From assembly GCF_002135315.1 (NCBI RefSeq), contig NZ_NEGA01000006.1, positions 1 to 64,000 of the forward strand: a stretch of 64,000 nt of DNA, read 5' to 3'. Within the stretch, counting starts at the first letter, position 1. Each line of letters opens with the position of its first letter. This DNA is from Acinetobacter sp. ANC 3903. GTDB taxonomy: Bacteria > Pseudomonadota > Gammaproteobacteria > Pseudomonadales > Moraxellaceae. A program made the position numbers and the translations under genes. This document shows positions 48,036-56,741 of the stretch, piece by piece. The notes beneath the pieces were generated by a model. That model did no database searches. It saw only the letters and a list, made by a program, of their open reading frames with translations, and was not told the origin of the DNA.

Positions 48036-48058
48036 ACAGGTGTTCAGGCCAAGATAAA

Positions 48059-48166
48059 ATGTTCAGCCAGGATGGTTTTGGCTTCGCAGGGCTAAGAGAT
48101 ATTTCCCGTGCCTGGGATCAAGTGCGTGATTGGCATGATGAACAGATGGCCGATATCTGTATATAA
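48059..48166 (+). CDS. Candidate 35-residue small protein
   Basis: An ATG at 48059 opens MFSQDGFGFAGLRDISRAWDQ... and ends at TAA 48164, directly before a terminator. The composition is protein-like and contains an amphipathic helix. No strong ribosome site is seen, so it may be a small gene or the 3' end of a decayed one. Confidence 0.3.
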   Translation: MFSQDGFGFAGLRDISRAWDQVRDWHDEQMADICI

Positions 48167-48168
48167 AA

Positions 48169-48195
48169 AAAGTCCCTGTACTACAGGGACTTTTT
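48169..48195. terminator. Bidirectional terminator between small ORFs and uspA
   Basis: aagtccctgta / tacagggactt is a strong stem with only a few loop bases, flanked by A-rich and T-rich runs on both sides, so it can act on both strands. Confidence 0.85.
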
Positions 48196-48200
48196 TTTGC

Positions 48201-48644
48201 TTAGACTTTCATAATCAATACGGGAATTGGAGACTGGGTCAAGACTTCTTGTGCCACACTGCCTAACATCAATTTTTTAAATCCGGTACGACCATGAGAG
48301 CCCATAATAATTAAATCAGCGCCCACTTCATCAGCTATTTGCATAATACCTTCAGCAGGTGATACCCCGCGAACAATTTTGGTGTCTACGGCAATTCCAT
48401 CACGAATGAAAGATTGTTTGATTTCCGCCAAGCGCAACTGCGCATTTTTTTCAGCTTCAATAAAGTAATCGGTAATTGCAGGTGCGACCTTATAAAAATC
48501 TACACCGACAAAGGGATCAACAGCAATTACGCTGGTAATGGTGACTTGGCAATTTAAAGGTTTGGCCAAGGCTAATGCTTGTTCAACAGCTGCATAAGAA
48601 ATAGGGGATTCATCTACTGGAACCAAAATATGTTTATAAGACAT
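48201..48644 (-). CDS. Universal stress protein UspA-family, copy A
   Basis: The 147-residue single-domain protein has the ATP-binding pattern GSHGRTGFKKLMLGSVAQ near residues 115-135 (G-2x-G-9x-G-S), so it is of the ATP-binding type. It starts with YKHILVPVDESPIS, the usual Usp N-terminus. It lies just 135 bases from a second usp gene on the same strand. Confidence 0.93.
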   Translation of the reverse strand: MSYKHILVPVDESPISYAAVEQALALAKPLNCQVTITSVIAVDPFVGVDFYKVAPAITDYFIEAEKNAQLRLAEIKQSFIRDGIAVDTKIVRGVSPAEGIMQIADEVGADLIIMGSHGRTGFKKLMLGSVAQEVLTQSPIPVLIMKV

Positions 48645-48735
48645 GAAATTTCCTTATGAATATTGCTGAATGGATAAGAGTTATGATGATTTATAGCCAG
48701 TTATGATGACCATCTGGTGAAACGCCGGAATCGAT

Positions 48736-48773
48736 AAAATGAGCCTTGCATTGATTGAAAGGCTCATTTTTTG
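48736..48773 (-). terminator. Terminator between the two usp genes
   Basis: aaaatgagcctt / aaggctcatttt pair perfectly over 12 bases; on the minus strand it lies just after copy B. Confidence 0.8.
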
Positions 48774-48779
48774 AAATAC

Positions 48780-49223
48780 TTATTCTTTTACCACTAAAAC
48801 AGGAAGCAGGGTGCCTTTTAAAACATCCTGAGCAAAGCTGCCCAGTAAGAATTTTTGAAAACCTTTACGCCCATGAGAACCCATCACAATCAGGTCGGTT
48901 TTCAATTTTTCCGCAGTTTCAATAATACCTTCTTCGGAGATATTGCCTTTAATGATTTGAGGCGTTGCAATGACCCCATTCTCAGCAGCAATCGCTTTGG
49001 CTTTTTCTAATGCCTTTTCGGCATTGGCATAAGCCTCAACAAAATATTCTTTCATGATTGGAGATGGGTAATAGAAATCTGCTTCAGAAAATGGATCTTC
49101 AGTGACCAGGCTGATCAATGTTAATTGGCTAGAAAATGCCTTAGCAATTTGAGCTGCATTTTTAACTGCAGAGAAAGAAATTTCTGAGCCGTCAACTGGG
49201 ACTAGAATATTTTGATAAGACAT
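48780..49223 (-). CDS. Universal stress protein UspA-family, copy B
   Basis: It has 147 residues, with YQNILVPVDGSEISFSA at the start and the ATP-binding motif GSHGRKGFQKFLLGSFAQ near the end. It is related to copy A but clearly diverged, so this is an old duplication. Each copy has its own terminator, so they may be regulated separately. Confidence 0.93.
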   Translation of the reverse strand: MSYQNILVPVDGSEISFSAVKNAAQIAKAFSSQLTLISLVTEDPFSEADFYYPSPIMKEYFVEAYANAEKALEKAKAIAAENGVIATPQIIKGNISEEGIIETAEKLKTDLIVMGSHGRKGFQKFLLGSFAQDVLKGTLLPVLVVKE

Positions 49224-49491
49224 AAGAATGATTCCTTAGCGTTTATTGTGTAGCTATTGTTTATACATAGCACATTGTGTTGAATTGATCAATTTAGTCT
49301 GTGGAAATTGTTTTAAAATTCATTAAATTATATACAAATCATAAATATAAGTGTATTCAATTTTGTATTGAAAAATCGAGTGTAAAGCTCAATATTCGAG
49401 CCAGTATTTCTAAATGTTTAAACCGCGATTAAAATGCGTAAAATATGATTACTCCTCTCAAAATTGTGGAGAGTAAGTTAATAGGTCAAAT

Positions 49492-50493
49492 GTGTATTCA
49501 AAATTTTTTAGTCTAAGCTTATGTTTAATTGCCGCACTGTCTAGTAGTGGTTGCCAGAATGTGCAAAGTAGCAGCAAGGCTATTGCCGGCGTATTTAATG
49601 CCTCGACTAATATTCAAAAAAAGTTTATAGATCGGCATGCTCCAGAAGTGTTAGTTCAAACCAACATTGCCTATTTTCAAAATCCGGCGCTGCATCTGGA
49701 TATTTACCAACCTTCTGATATTGTAGCGTTGGGAATGCGGCCGACTGTAGTGTGGATTCATGGTGGTGGCTGGATTTCAGGCTCTAAAGAGCACGCTCGT
49801 GGCTACTTTAAACGTTTGGCTGATCAAGGCTATAACGTGGTTTCAGTCGAATACCAATTTGCTCCGCAAACGATTTATCCTGAGCAGCTGCTGCAAATTA
49901 ATCAGGCGCTCAAATTCATTAGTGATCATGCTGATGCTTATCATATTAATCCCCAACACATGTATCTGGCGGGCGACTCTGCAGGGGCCAATCTAGTCAG
50001 TCATTATGCAGCTTTAATCAGTAATCCAGATTTTGCCCGGCAGTCTGCTATTAAGCCGTTAATCCAACGTGAACAGATTAAAGGTTTGATCCTGCATTGT
50101 GGTATTTATGACCTGAATGCCTTTATTCATACTGCTCCGGATGAAGTGAAACTCATCGAATGGGGTGTATTTAATCTGGTTCAGGCTTATACCGGAAATA
50201 AAAAAGATGATGCCGAGTTTTTAAAAACGATTTCTCCCATTCAATATTTAACAGCGAGTTACCCGCCGGTATTTATTAGTGGAGGCAATAAAGACTTTTT
50301 AACTCAGACCCAATCGGTACCTTTTGTAAATGCTTTGCATCGCCAGAAAATACCGGTAACCGAAGTATTTTATCCTGAATCTAAAGAGTTTCTCGTTCAT
50401 GAGTATCAGTTTATGATGAGTAAAAAAGCCAGCCAACTGACATTTCAGCAAACCATTCAATTTATTCAAAAATATAGTCCTGAAAGGTTTTAG
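49492..50493 (+). CDS. Lipoprotein alpha/beta hydrolase (esterase)
   Basis: It has 333 residues starting with GTG. The N-terminus has a lipobox (LCLIAALSSSGC), so it is probably anchored in the membrane. The oxyanion motif HGGGW lies near residue 90, the nucleophile elbow GDSAGAN near 163, and Asp and His come later (SGGNKDFL, VHEYQFM). The layout fits the hormone-sensitive-lipase/BD-FAE esterase group. Its substrate is unknown. Confidence 0.85.
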   Translation: MYSKFFSLSLCLIAALSSSGCQNVQSSSKAIAGVFNASTNIQKKFIDRHAPEVLVQTNIAYFQNPALHLDIYQPSDIVALGMRPTVVWIHGGGWISGSKEHARGYFKRLADQGYNVVSVEYQFAPQTIYPEQLLQINQALKFISDHADAYHINPQHMYLAGDSAGANLVSHYAALISNPDFARQSAIKPLIQREQIKGLILHCGIYDLNAFIHTAPDEVKLIEWGVFNLVQAYTGNKKDDAEFLKTISPIQYLTASYPPVFISGGNKDFLTQTQSVPFVNALHRQKIPVTEVFYPESKEFLVHEYQFMMSKKASQLTFQQTIQFIQKYSPERF

Positions 50494-50542
50494 AAAGACT
50501 TAGAAAATGAAAATAGGCTTGCAGAAAAAATTCTAAAAACAT

Positions 50543-50566
50543 AACATACCTACCGTTAGGTATGTT
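50543..50566. promoter_or_regulatory. 24-bp palindrome, likely TetR operator for the SMR-TetR pair
   Basis: aacataccta and taggtatgtt flank ccgt and are exact reverse complements. It lies 14 bp before the SMR gene, in its promoter region. That is the place for a repressor site of the TetR gene next door. Confidence 0.65.
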
Positions 50567-50580
50567 TTTGGATTTAAGAG

Positions 50581-50928
50581 ATGAATTCGATATTATTTGC
50601 TTATGGGCTGCTGGCATGTGCCATTATTTCTGAAGTCATTGGTTCAACATTTCTGGTGAAGTCTGAAGGTTTTACCAAATTATTGCCTTCGCTGGTGGTC
50701 GTGGTTTTATTTTCATTGGCTTTTTATTTATTGTCACAGGTGATTAAAGTCATTCCACTGGGTATTGCTTATGCAATTTGGGCTGGGGTGGGGATTGTGC
50801 TCACCGCATTAATTGGCTACTTTATCTTTCGCCAAAGTTTAGATCTGCCTGCCATGCTTGGGATCGCCTTGATTGTTTCAGGTGTCGTGGTGATTAATCT
50901 TTTTTCTAATTCTACGGGACATTCGTGA
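50581..50928 (+). CDS. Small multidrug resistance (SMR) efflux protein, EmrE-like
   Basis: It has 115 residues in four membrane helices. The essential acidic residue is Glu18 in AIISEVIG, and the family motif AYAIWAGVGIVLTA lies in helix 3. SMR proteins export cationic drugs by proton exchange as antiparallel dimers. Its TGA stop is followed at once by the ATG of the TetR gene, so the two are co-transcribed. Confidence 0.93.
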   Translation: MNSILFAYGLLACAIISEVIGSTFLVKSEGFTKLLPSLVVVVLFSLAFYLLSQVIKVIPLGIAYAIWAGVGIVLTALIGYFIFRQSLDLPAMLGIALIVSGVVVINLFSNSTGHS

Positions 50929-51498
50929 ATGCTCGACAATCCACATCAGCGTAAAAAAGAACCCCAAGTTATCCGTCAGGCAATTCTGCAACATGCGATT
51001 GCTTTGGCAGCAGAAAAAGGAGTAAACGGGGTGTCTATACAGGCCGTTGCGGATCTGGTTGGCATCACCAAAGGCGGCGTGTTTCATCATTTTCCCAGTA
51101 AGCAAAAATTACTTGAGTCGATGGTGGTCTCGCTTTTGCAACAATTGGATGTGGTGATTGATCAGCTTATCGCTCAAGATGATCAACCCTATGGCAGTTT
51201 TACCCGTGCTTATATTGAAGTGACATTGGAAAAACAGGTCTTGGGTTTGGAGCATTCTTGGTCTGCCATTTCTATGACCATGCTCACAGATAAAACCTTT
51301 AATGAATATTGGATTCAATGGCTGAATGAACGTCTAATTAAGCATCATCAGACCGAGTCAGATATTGAACTGAAAATTTTACGTTACGCGGCAGATGGCA
51401 TTTGGCTAACTGCATTCACTGAAGTGGAAGATGAAGCTGAAACGCAGCGACTTAAAGCAGAGTTAATCGCCCGAAGTTATCGGGCGAAGCTGGATTAA
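50929..51498 (+). CDS. TetR-family regulator, co-transcribed with SMR pump
   Basis: It has 189 residues and an N-terminal helix-turn-helix around 25-60 (VNGVSIQAVADLVGITKGGVFHHFPSKQKLLE). It starts at the base after the SMR stop. With the palindrome upstream of the SMR gene, this suggests a repressor of its own operon. Its 3' end overlaps the end of benE by four bases on the other strand. Confidence 0.92.
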   Translation: MLDNPHQRKKEPQVIRQAILQHAIALAAEKGVNGVSIQAVADLVGITKGGVFHHFPSKQKLLESMVVSLLQQLDVVIDQLIAQDDQPYGSFTRAYIEVTLEKQVLGLEHSWSAISMTMLTDKTFNEYWIQWLNERLIKHHQTESDIELKILRYAADGIWLTAFTEVEDEAETQRLKAELIARSYRAKLD

Positions 51499-52667
51499 GA
51501 TTTATTTTTAAACTTGAAAATGAAGTGAACAACAAGTCCAAATAATAGTCCCCAAAAAGCTGAACCAATACCGAAAAACTGAATACCGGAAGCACTAAAT
51601 AAAAAGGTCAGTAGGGCAGCTTCTCGTTCAGCAGCCTGATGAAAGGCTAGCGCGATGTTATGACCAATGGTGCCTAACAGCGCAATACCCGCCAAAGCAG
51701 TAATAAATACGCCAGGGAAAGACATTAAAATACTGGTTAGTGTCGCGGCAAACAAACCCATCAAGATATAAAAGAAGCCGCAGCTTATACCGGCAATATA
51801 ACGCTTTTTAGTGTCAGGATGTGCCTGATCATCCAGGCTAATTGCAGCACTGATTGCGGCAATATTTACGGAAAAACATCCAAACGGTGCCAAAATACTT
51901 TGCGCCGTACCTGTCCAGCCAATCAGCTGGTTCACATTTGGTTCATAACCATAGCTTTTGATCATGGCAAGACCGGGCAAATATTGGGATGCCATGTTAA
52001 TGACAAACAATGGGAGAGCCAAACCGAAAATGGCCGACCAGCTAAATTCAGGCGCCATCCATACTGGTTGAGCCAGACTGAACTGAATGGTTGAGGCATG
52101 AAACTGTAAAAACAGAGGACACAGTGCAACGCCGACAATCACAGTGATGACAATGCTATAACGTGGAGACAGTCGTTTAGACAGAATATAGACAGCCAAT
52201 AATGACAGGATAAACTCCCAGTCATTTTGCATGCTGGCAAACAGTGCAATACCAAATTTCAGCAACACACCTGCGAGCATGGCACTGGTTAAACCTTGCG
52301 GAATATAAGTTAAAACTTTCTGAAAAATACCGGAAAAACCTAAAATCGCTGTCAGCAATCCACAAACTAAAAATGCCCCAATCGCCTCATAGAGACTATA
52401 ACCATTGGCTGTGGCCAGAATTAAGGCCAGCCCTGCGGTTGACCATGAGGTCGCAACTGGATATTTAAACTTCCAAGACAGGATTAAACCGCTTAAACCA
52501 ATGCCCAAACCCAGTGCCCAGAACCAGGAGGTGATTTGTGCTGTAGAAGCCCCCAAAAGCTGAGCAGATTGAATCACCAATACAGAGGAAACACTGATAC
52601 CGACAAGGAAAGTAATAAATCCTGCAAATACAGCAGGAATGGAAAAGTCTTGGAGAAATTTTTGCAT
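51495..52667 (-). CDS. benE: BenE-family benzoate/H+ symporter
   Basis: The 390-residue membrane protein has about twelve helices. The N-terminus SIPAVFAGFITFLVGISVSS and the SFPGVFITALAGIALLG region fit the BenE family. In Acinetobacter benE often sits in the ben cluster, but here no ben genes are near, so the substrate is inferred. It converges with the TetR gene. The hairpin at 52700-52726 lies upstream of it. Confidence 0.87.
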   Translation of the reverse strand: MQKFLQDFSIPAVFAGFITFLVGISVSSVLVIQSAQLLGASTAQITSWFWALGLGIGLSGLILSWKFKYPVATSWSTAGLALILATANGYSLYEAIGAFLVCGLLTAILGFSGIFQKVLTYIPQGLTSAMLAGVLLKFGIALFASMQNDWEFILSLLAVYILSKRLSPRYSIVITVIVGVALCPLFLQFHASTIQFSLAQPVWMAPEFSWSAIFGLALPLFVINMASQYLPGLAMIKSYGYEPNVNQLIGWTGTAQSILAPFGCFSVNIAAISAAISLDDQAHPDTKKRYIAGISCGFFYILMGLFAATLTSILMSFPGVFITALAGIALLGTIGHNIALAFHQAAEREAALLTFLFSASGIQFFGIGSAFWGLLFGLVVHFIFKFKNKS

Positions 52668-52699
52668 AAATCCTTTGCAATAGTGATCTTATAATAGTG

Positions 52700-52726
52700 G
52701 AAAAGCGTACTAATCATACGCTTTTC
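52700..52726. terminator. Hairpin between LysE-type exporter and benE
   Basis: gaaaagcgta / tacgcttttc is a perfect 10-bp stem with a 7-base loop. It lies after the exporter gene on the minus strand. The T-run is short, so termination is likely but weaker. Confidence 0.55.
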
Positions 52727-52803
52727 ATTTTCAAGCGGAAAGACATCATTGCTCTAATTTATAGGCTATTGATAAGTTTAATTTGCTTTGACGCACCCAA
52801 AAA

Positions 52804-53454
52804 CTACAAGGTGGAAGTCGCAAGTTTAAGTCCAAAACCACAAAATAACAGACCCACAGCCGCTACACATGAGGCTGTCACTTTATAACGGGCAGTAAAA
52901 TAAGACGCCAGTTTTACACCAGAAAAAATTAGAACGGTTAAATAACTCATGCTAATAATCTGTAACACCACTGCAAGTGCAGTAAAGGTAATTGCCGGAT
53001 AGGGATAAGCTGGATCGACAAACTGCACAAAAAAGGACAAATAAAACAAAATGGCTTTGGGGTTTAAAATACTAATGGTTAATGCGGTTTTAAACGGATG
53101 CAACTGTTCAATATTTTTTTCTATTGTGGTTATTTGAGCACTTGAAGGCAGGGCATTCCAGCTGTGATAGGCCGCTATCAGTAATTTTATACCTAAATAA
53201 CTTAAGTAAATTGCACCAATAATTTTCAGTAAGGTAAACAACCAGAGAAAAGCATGCAGTAATGAGGCTGCACCCAATGCCGTCAGTAGAATTAAAATCA
53301 GGTCGCCGGTATAGACACCGAAAGCACTTTTATAACCGGCTTTTATCCCAAAGCGCGAAGCGATGGACATCACATAGAGTGAATTTGGACCGGGTAATAA
53401 TACGATTAAGGTGGTACCAATAATATAGGTGCTGAGATCGGTTATGCCGAACAA
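52804..53454 (-). CDS. LysE/RhtB-family amino-acid exporter
   Basis: The 216-residue protein has about six membrane helices and the family signature VLLPGPNSLYVMSIA near residue 18-32. It is closest in pattern to LeuE/RhtB proteins that export leucine, homoserine or related amino acids. A specific substrate is not claimed. Confidence 0.85.
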   Translation of the reverse strand: MFGITDLSTYIIGTTLIVLLPGPNSLYVMSIASRFGIKAGYKSAFGVYTGDLILILLTALGAASLLHAFLWLFTLLKIIGAIYLSYLGIKLLIAAYHSWNALPSSAQITTIEKNIEQLHPFKTALTISILNPKAILFYLSFFVQFVDPAYPYPAITFTALAVVLQIISMSYLTVLIFSGVKLASYFTARYKVTASCVAAVGLLFCGFGLKLATSTL

Positions 53455-53472
53455 AATAAACTCTCAAATCAT

Positions 53473-53514
53473 AAAAAAGCCGACCTGTTCACTATAACAA
53501 AATCGGCTTTTTTT
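53473..53514 (-). terminator. Rho-independent terminator of tal
   Basis: aaaaaagccga / tcggctttttt form an 11-bp stem, on the minus strand 20 bases past the tal stop. Confidence 0.8.
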
Positions 53515-53534
53515 ATGGGGGAGATTTGAGTCAA

Positions 53535-54524
53535 TTAAGCTTTAATTTCAGCATCTAAGCCAAAAGACTGGCGCAATAAAGTACTTAACTGGTCACGTGC
53601 TTTAATAAATCCGTCAATTCCGCTTTGTAAAAGCTGCGAAGCCATTAAGTCGTGTTCAATCTGAGCTTTAAAGGCTTCTTTAGTTAAAGGCTCGACCTGA
53701 TGCTGACAATGTGCTTGAGCATGGTTGTTTGAAAGCTGAGCGACCACTTCACGCTGATCCTGTTCCAGTTCTGCCAAAAGGTTTGGAGAAACGGTGAGCA
53801 GGTCACAACCAGCCAGCCCAAGGACCTGATCGATACTGCGGAAACTTGCGCCCATTATTTCTGTTTTGATGCAGTTCTGTTTGTAGAAATGATAAATCTG
53901 TTTGACCGAAAGTACACCCGGATCTTTATCAATAGGATAATGATCGACATTTTCTGCTTTTTTGAACCAGTCAAGAATACGGCCGACAAATGGTGAAATG
54001 AGGGTGACGTTGGCATCAGCACAGGCTTGAGCCTGATGCAAGCCGAAGAGCAGGGTCAAGTTACAATGAATACCTTCCGCTTCTAATACTTTAGCTGCCT
54101 GAATGCCTTCCCAGGTGGAAGCAATTTTAATCAGGATACGGTTCTGATCGATACCATAAGTCTTATATAAATCCAGTAATTCTTTGGCTTTGGCAATAGT
54201 GGCTTCAGTATCATAAGAAAGTGCTGCATCCACTTCGGTGGAAACTCGTCCTTGAATCAGTTTTAAAATTTCCACACCAAACTTGACCGTGAGTATATCG
54301 ATGGTACGTTCAACCAGAAGATCACCGCTATAGCCTTCTGATTTTGCCTGTTCAAAGGCAGCTTCAATTAGTTCCTTATTTTCAGGCTGATTCGCTGCAG
54401 CTGTAATCAGTGAAGGATTGGTTGTTGCATCAAGAGGGCGAAATTTTTCGATTGCGGAAAAGTCGCTACTGTCGGCAACAATGGTAGTAAGGTTTTTTAA
54501 TTGATTTAAGGCTGATTGAGTCAT
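53535..54524 (-). CDS. tal: Transaldolase
   Basis: It is a pentose-phosphate enzyme of 329 residues with a TIM barrel. The Schiff-base Lys lies in RILIKIASTWEGIQAA near residue 130, and the conserved FRPLDATTNPSL near residue 30 supports transaldolase. Its neighbour aceR is transcribed the same way but separated by ~90 bases. Confidence 0.96.
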   Translation of the reverse strand: MTQSALNQLKNLTTIVADSSDFSAIEKFRPLDATTNPSLITAAANQPENKELIEAAFEQAKSEGYSGDLLVERTIDILTVKFGVEILKLIQGRVSTEVDAALSYDTEATIAKAKELLDLYKTYGIDQNRILIKIASTWEGIQAAKVLEAEGIHCNLTLLFGLHQAQACADANVTLISPFVGRILDWFKKAENVDHYPIDKDPGVLSVKQIYHFYKQNCIKTEIMGASFRSIDQVLGLAGCDLLTVSPNLLAELEQDQREVVAQLSNNHAQAHCQHQVEPLTKEAFKAQIEHDLMASQLLQSGIDGFIKARDQLSTLLRQSFGLDAEIKA

Positions 54525-54612
54525 TGTCGTCTAGTTCTTAAAGTTATTTCCCGTTTATTTGTTATATCACAATCTGCTTTTATCCAAAGTAAAAAGCGCG
54601 TATAAGCCCTGT

Positions 54613-55503
54613 CTATTTTGTGTTTTTTCTCGAATTTCGGATGTGATTAATCAAAAAATGAGCAGCTGCCCCCAGTTGGCTCTCACGACTCCAGACCAGA
54701 TCGACAAAATATTCAAATTTAGGACTGAAATCCAGAAAGTTAAGTATTTTAAGTTGTTGTTGAATATGAGGATTCTGATTCAACATTTCTAAAGGTAAAA
54801 CACCCCATCCCAGGCCTTGCTGGATCATGGCACAGGCCGATAAATGGTTATCTGTGCGCCAGTAGGTTTTTGAAAACAGCAATTCTGGCTTGATGCTGCG
54901 GTCACGACTTGCCACCACAATTTGCCGGCTTTGCAGAATTTGCTCATAGCTCACCTGCTCAAATGTGGCTAATGGGGAGTTGATCGCTGCAACAGGCACC
55001 AGTGCCTCACGTTTAAGTTCAACAAACTGTTCACGTGCTTCCAGCTGTTCCCTTTCAAACATAAGTGCCAATTGCGCCGTCTGGTTGAGCAGCATTTTTA
55101 ATGCATCTTCCTGCGGAGCTGAAAAAATGTTGATTTGCAGTTCAGGAAACTGTTTTTCCAGCAATGAAATATAGTCAATCCACTTGGTGTGCAGCAGTTC
55201 AGAGACCACCACAATATTTAAAGCAGATTCCAGACCTTGACTCAGGGCAAAAGCCTGCTGTTTCCACTGGTTGATTTCAATAAGTAACTGTGCGGTTTTT
55301 TCGTATAGCGTCAGGGCTTGAGGAGTAGGTACTGGCTCACGGCCAACACGGGTGAATAGCGATAAATTGAGATCAATTTCCAGATTGGCAATCGACATGC
55401 TGACTGACGAAGGAACCTTACCCAGCTTTCTAGCTGCAGCAGAAAATGAGCCGCTTTCAATCACGGTTTTAAAAATGATCAGTTGTTCTTGGTTAATATT
55501 CAT
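54613..55503 (-). CDS. aceR: LysR-family regulator, AceR-like activator of aceI
   Basis: The 296-residue protein has a winged helix-turn-helix (VIESGSFSAAARKLGKVPSSVSMSIANLEIDL) near residues 12-45 and a C-terminal effector domain. It is divergent from aceI, 84 bp away, the same arrangement as A. baumannii AceR/AceI, where AceR responds to chlorhexidine. The symbol rests on the arrangement and on family similarity. Confidence 0.8.
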   Translation of the reverse strand: MNINQEQLIIFKTVIESGSFSAAARKLGKVPSSVSMSIANLEIDLNLSLFTRVGREPVPTPQALTLYEKTAQLLIEINQWKQQAFALSQGLESALNIVVVSELLHTKWIDYISLLEKQFPELQINIFSAPQEDALKMLLNQTAQLALMFEREQLEAREQFVELKREALVPVAAINSPLATFEQVSYEQILQSRQIVVASRDRSIKPELLFSKTYWRTDNHLSACAMIQQGLGWGVLPLEMLNQNPHIQQQLKILNFLDFSPKFEYFVDLVWSRESQLGAAAHFLINHIRNSRKNTK

Positions 55504-55587
55504 CTATCAAAACTTTTGAAAGAATCTAATTCGATTAATCAATATTATCAAAATAAAATACCTTCATCCAAGTGAAAGAGTTTTAAA
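55504..55587. promoter_or_regulatory. Divergent promoter region of aceR and aceI
   Basis: This 84-bp space holds a palindrome gattaatc (55533-55540) and acttttgaaag. One of these may be part of the LysR site; which one cannot be told from the sequence. Confidence 0.45.
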
Positions 55588-56019
55588 ATGTTGATTTCCA
55601 AAAGAAGGATGATTCATGCATTGAGCTATGAGACGATCCTGCTGGTGATCATTGCGATTGCGTTAAGCTTTATTTTTGATATGCCTATGCAAGTGACGGG
55701 TACGCTAGGTATTGCCATGGCCGTGACTTCAGTGATTTGGAATATGACTTTCAATCATTTTTTTGAAAAGTTTGAAGCCAAACGCAAACTGAAAAGAACG
55801 GTCGGTGTGCGTATTTTACATGCGATTGGTTTTGAAGGTGGCTTGATGCTGGCAACCATTCCCATGGTGGCTTATGCACTGGAAATGCCAATCTGGCAGG
55901 CCATTTTGACTGATCTCGGCATGACCCTGTGTATTCTGGTGTACACCTTTATTTTCCAATGGTGTTATGACCATATTGAAGCTTCGATGGGTTATCAACC
56001 TGAATATCGTCAAAGTTAA
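55588..56019 (+). CDS. aceI: PACE-family chlorhexidine efflux protein AceI
   Basis: The 143-residue protein has four membrane helices as two tandem bacterial transmembrane pairs. It begins MLISKRRMIHALSYE with Glu15 at the place of the essential acid residue; WNMTFNHFFEKFE and RILHAIGFEGGL and FQWCYDHIE are family motifs. AceI exports chlorhexidine and probably short-chain diamines. It is divergent from its LysR regulator and ends at a terminator. Confidence 0.93.
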   Translation: MLISKRRMIHALSYETILLVIIAIALSFIFDMPMQVTGTLGIAMAVTSVIWNMTFNHFFEKFEAKRKLKRTVGVRILHAIGFEGGLMLATIPMVAYALEMPIWQAILTDLGMTLCILVYTFIFQWCYDHIEASMGYQPEYRQS

Positions 56020-56038
56020 TGCGATTAACTCAATAAAT

Positions 56039-56068
56039 AAAAAAGCCAAACTAAGTTATGGCTTTTTT
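56039..56068. terminator. Bidirectional terminator after aceI
   Basis: aaaaaagcca / tggctttttt flank a 10-base loop between convergent genes and could work both ways. Confidence 0.82.
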
Positions 56069-56615
56069 ATTTCATTTTGCGACCCTGCAATGCATTAAAC
56101 AGCATCAGGGTCAAAAAGATGATCAGTGAATATTGCAAGAAGGAAAAAATTAAACTGAGATATTTAGGCGCATGATAGAGCAGATAAGCCATTAAATAGC
56201 CTTTACTATTCCGGGCTGGTAAATCATTTGAGATAAAAAACCAATTTAGGTTTAAGAACAGCACGATGAAAATAAAAAAGATAATCCAGAGTGGCTTATA
56301 CATACTTTGTTGCTTAGGTGGGAGCGCACGAATGTGTTGTTTTAATTGTTGCTTGGTTGCAGCATCTAGACCAATAAAAAAGTAACTATAGGCAATAATT
56401 AAACTGGTGATCCAGGTACACAAAGCAAAGAAATCATTCAAGATTTTATGCGCTGTTGAAATGGTAGAAGCTTGGGTGGTAGGTAAAATACCGTAAAAAG
56501 AAAACTCAAAAGAAATCAGGATAAAGGCAATAATCAAGGGAACAATCAAAAAGTAATAGCATGGGGCAACGTTAGATAAAGAATCGAAGAAGAAAGCTGG
56601 CTTTTTATTATGCAT
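56067..56615 (-). CDS. Hypothetical inner-membrane protein
   Basis: The 182-residue protein has four clear membrane segments (near residues 20-40, 58-78, 108-128 and 148-172) and a short basic loop between the second and third. I do not recognise a family. It converges on aceI and its stop lies inside the shared terminator. Confidence 0.68.
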   Translation of the reverse strand: MHNKKPAFFFDSLSNVAPCYYFLIVPLIIAFILISFEFSFYGILPTTQASTISTAHKILNDFFALCTWITSLIIAYSYFFIGLDAATKQQLKQHIRALPPKQQSMYKPLWIIFFIFIVLFLNLNWFFISNDLPARNSKGYLMAYLLYHAPKYLSLIFSFLQYSLIIFLTLMLFNALQGRKMK

Positions 56616-56682
56616 GGCTGGTTAGAAACTATTTAAAGTGTCTGTTATTTTAGGATTTTTATTCAATTTTTAAAATATGAAA

Positions 56683-56717
56683 TAAAAAATACCGCTTGCA
56701 TAAACAAACGGTATTTT
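56683..56717 (-). terminator. Rho-independent terminator of the thiolase gene
   Basis: On the minus strand AAAATACCG/CGGTATTTT form a stem followed by a T-rich run. Confidence 0.78.
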
Positions 56718-56741
56718 CATCGATCTGGTAAAGCAGCAAGA

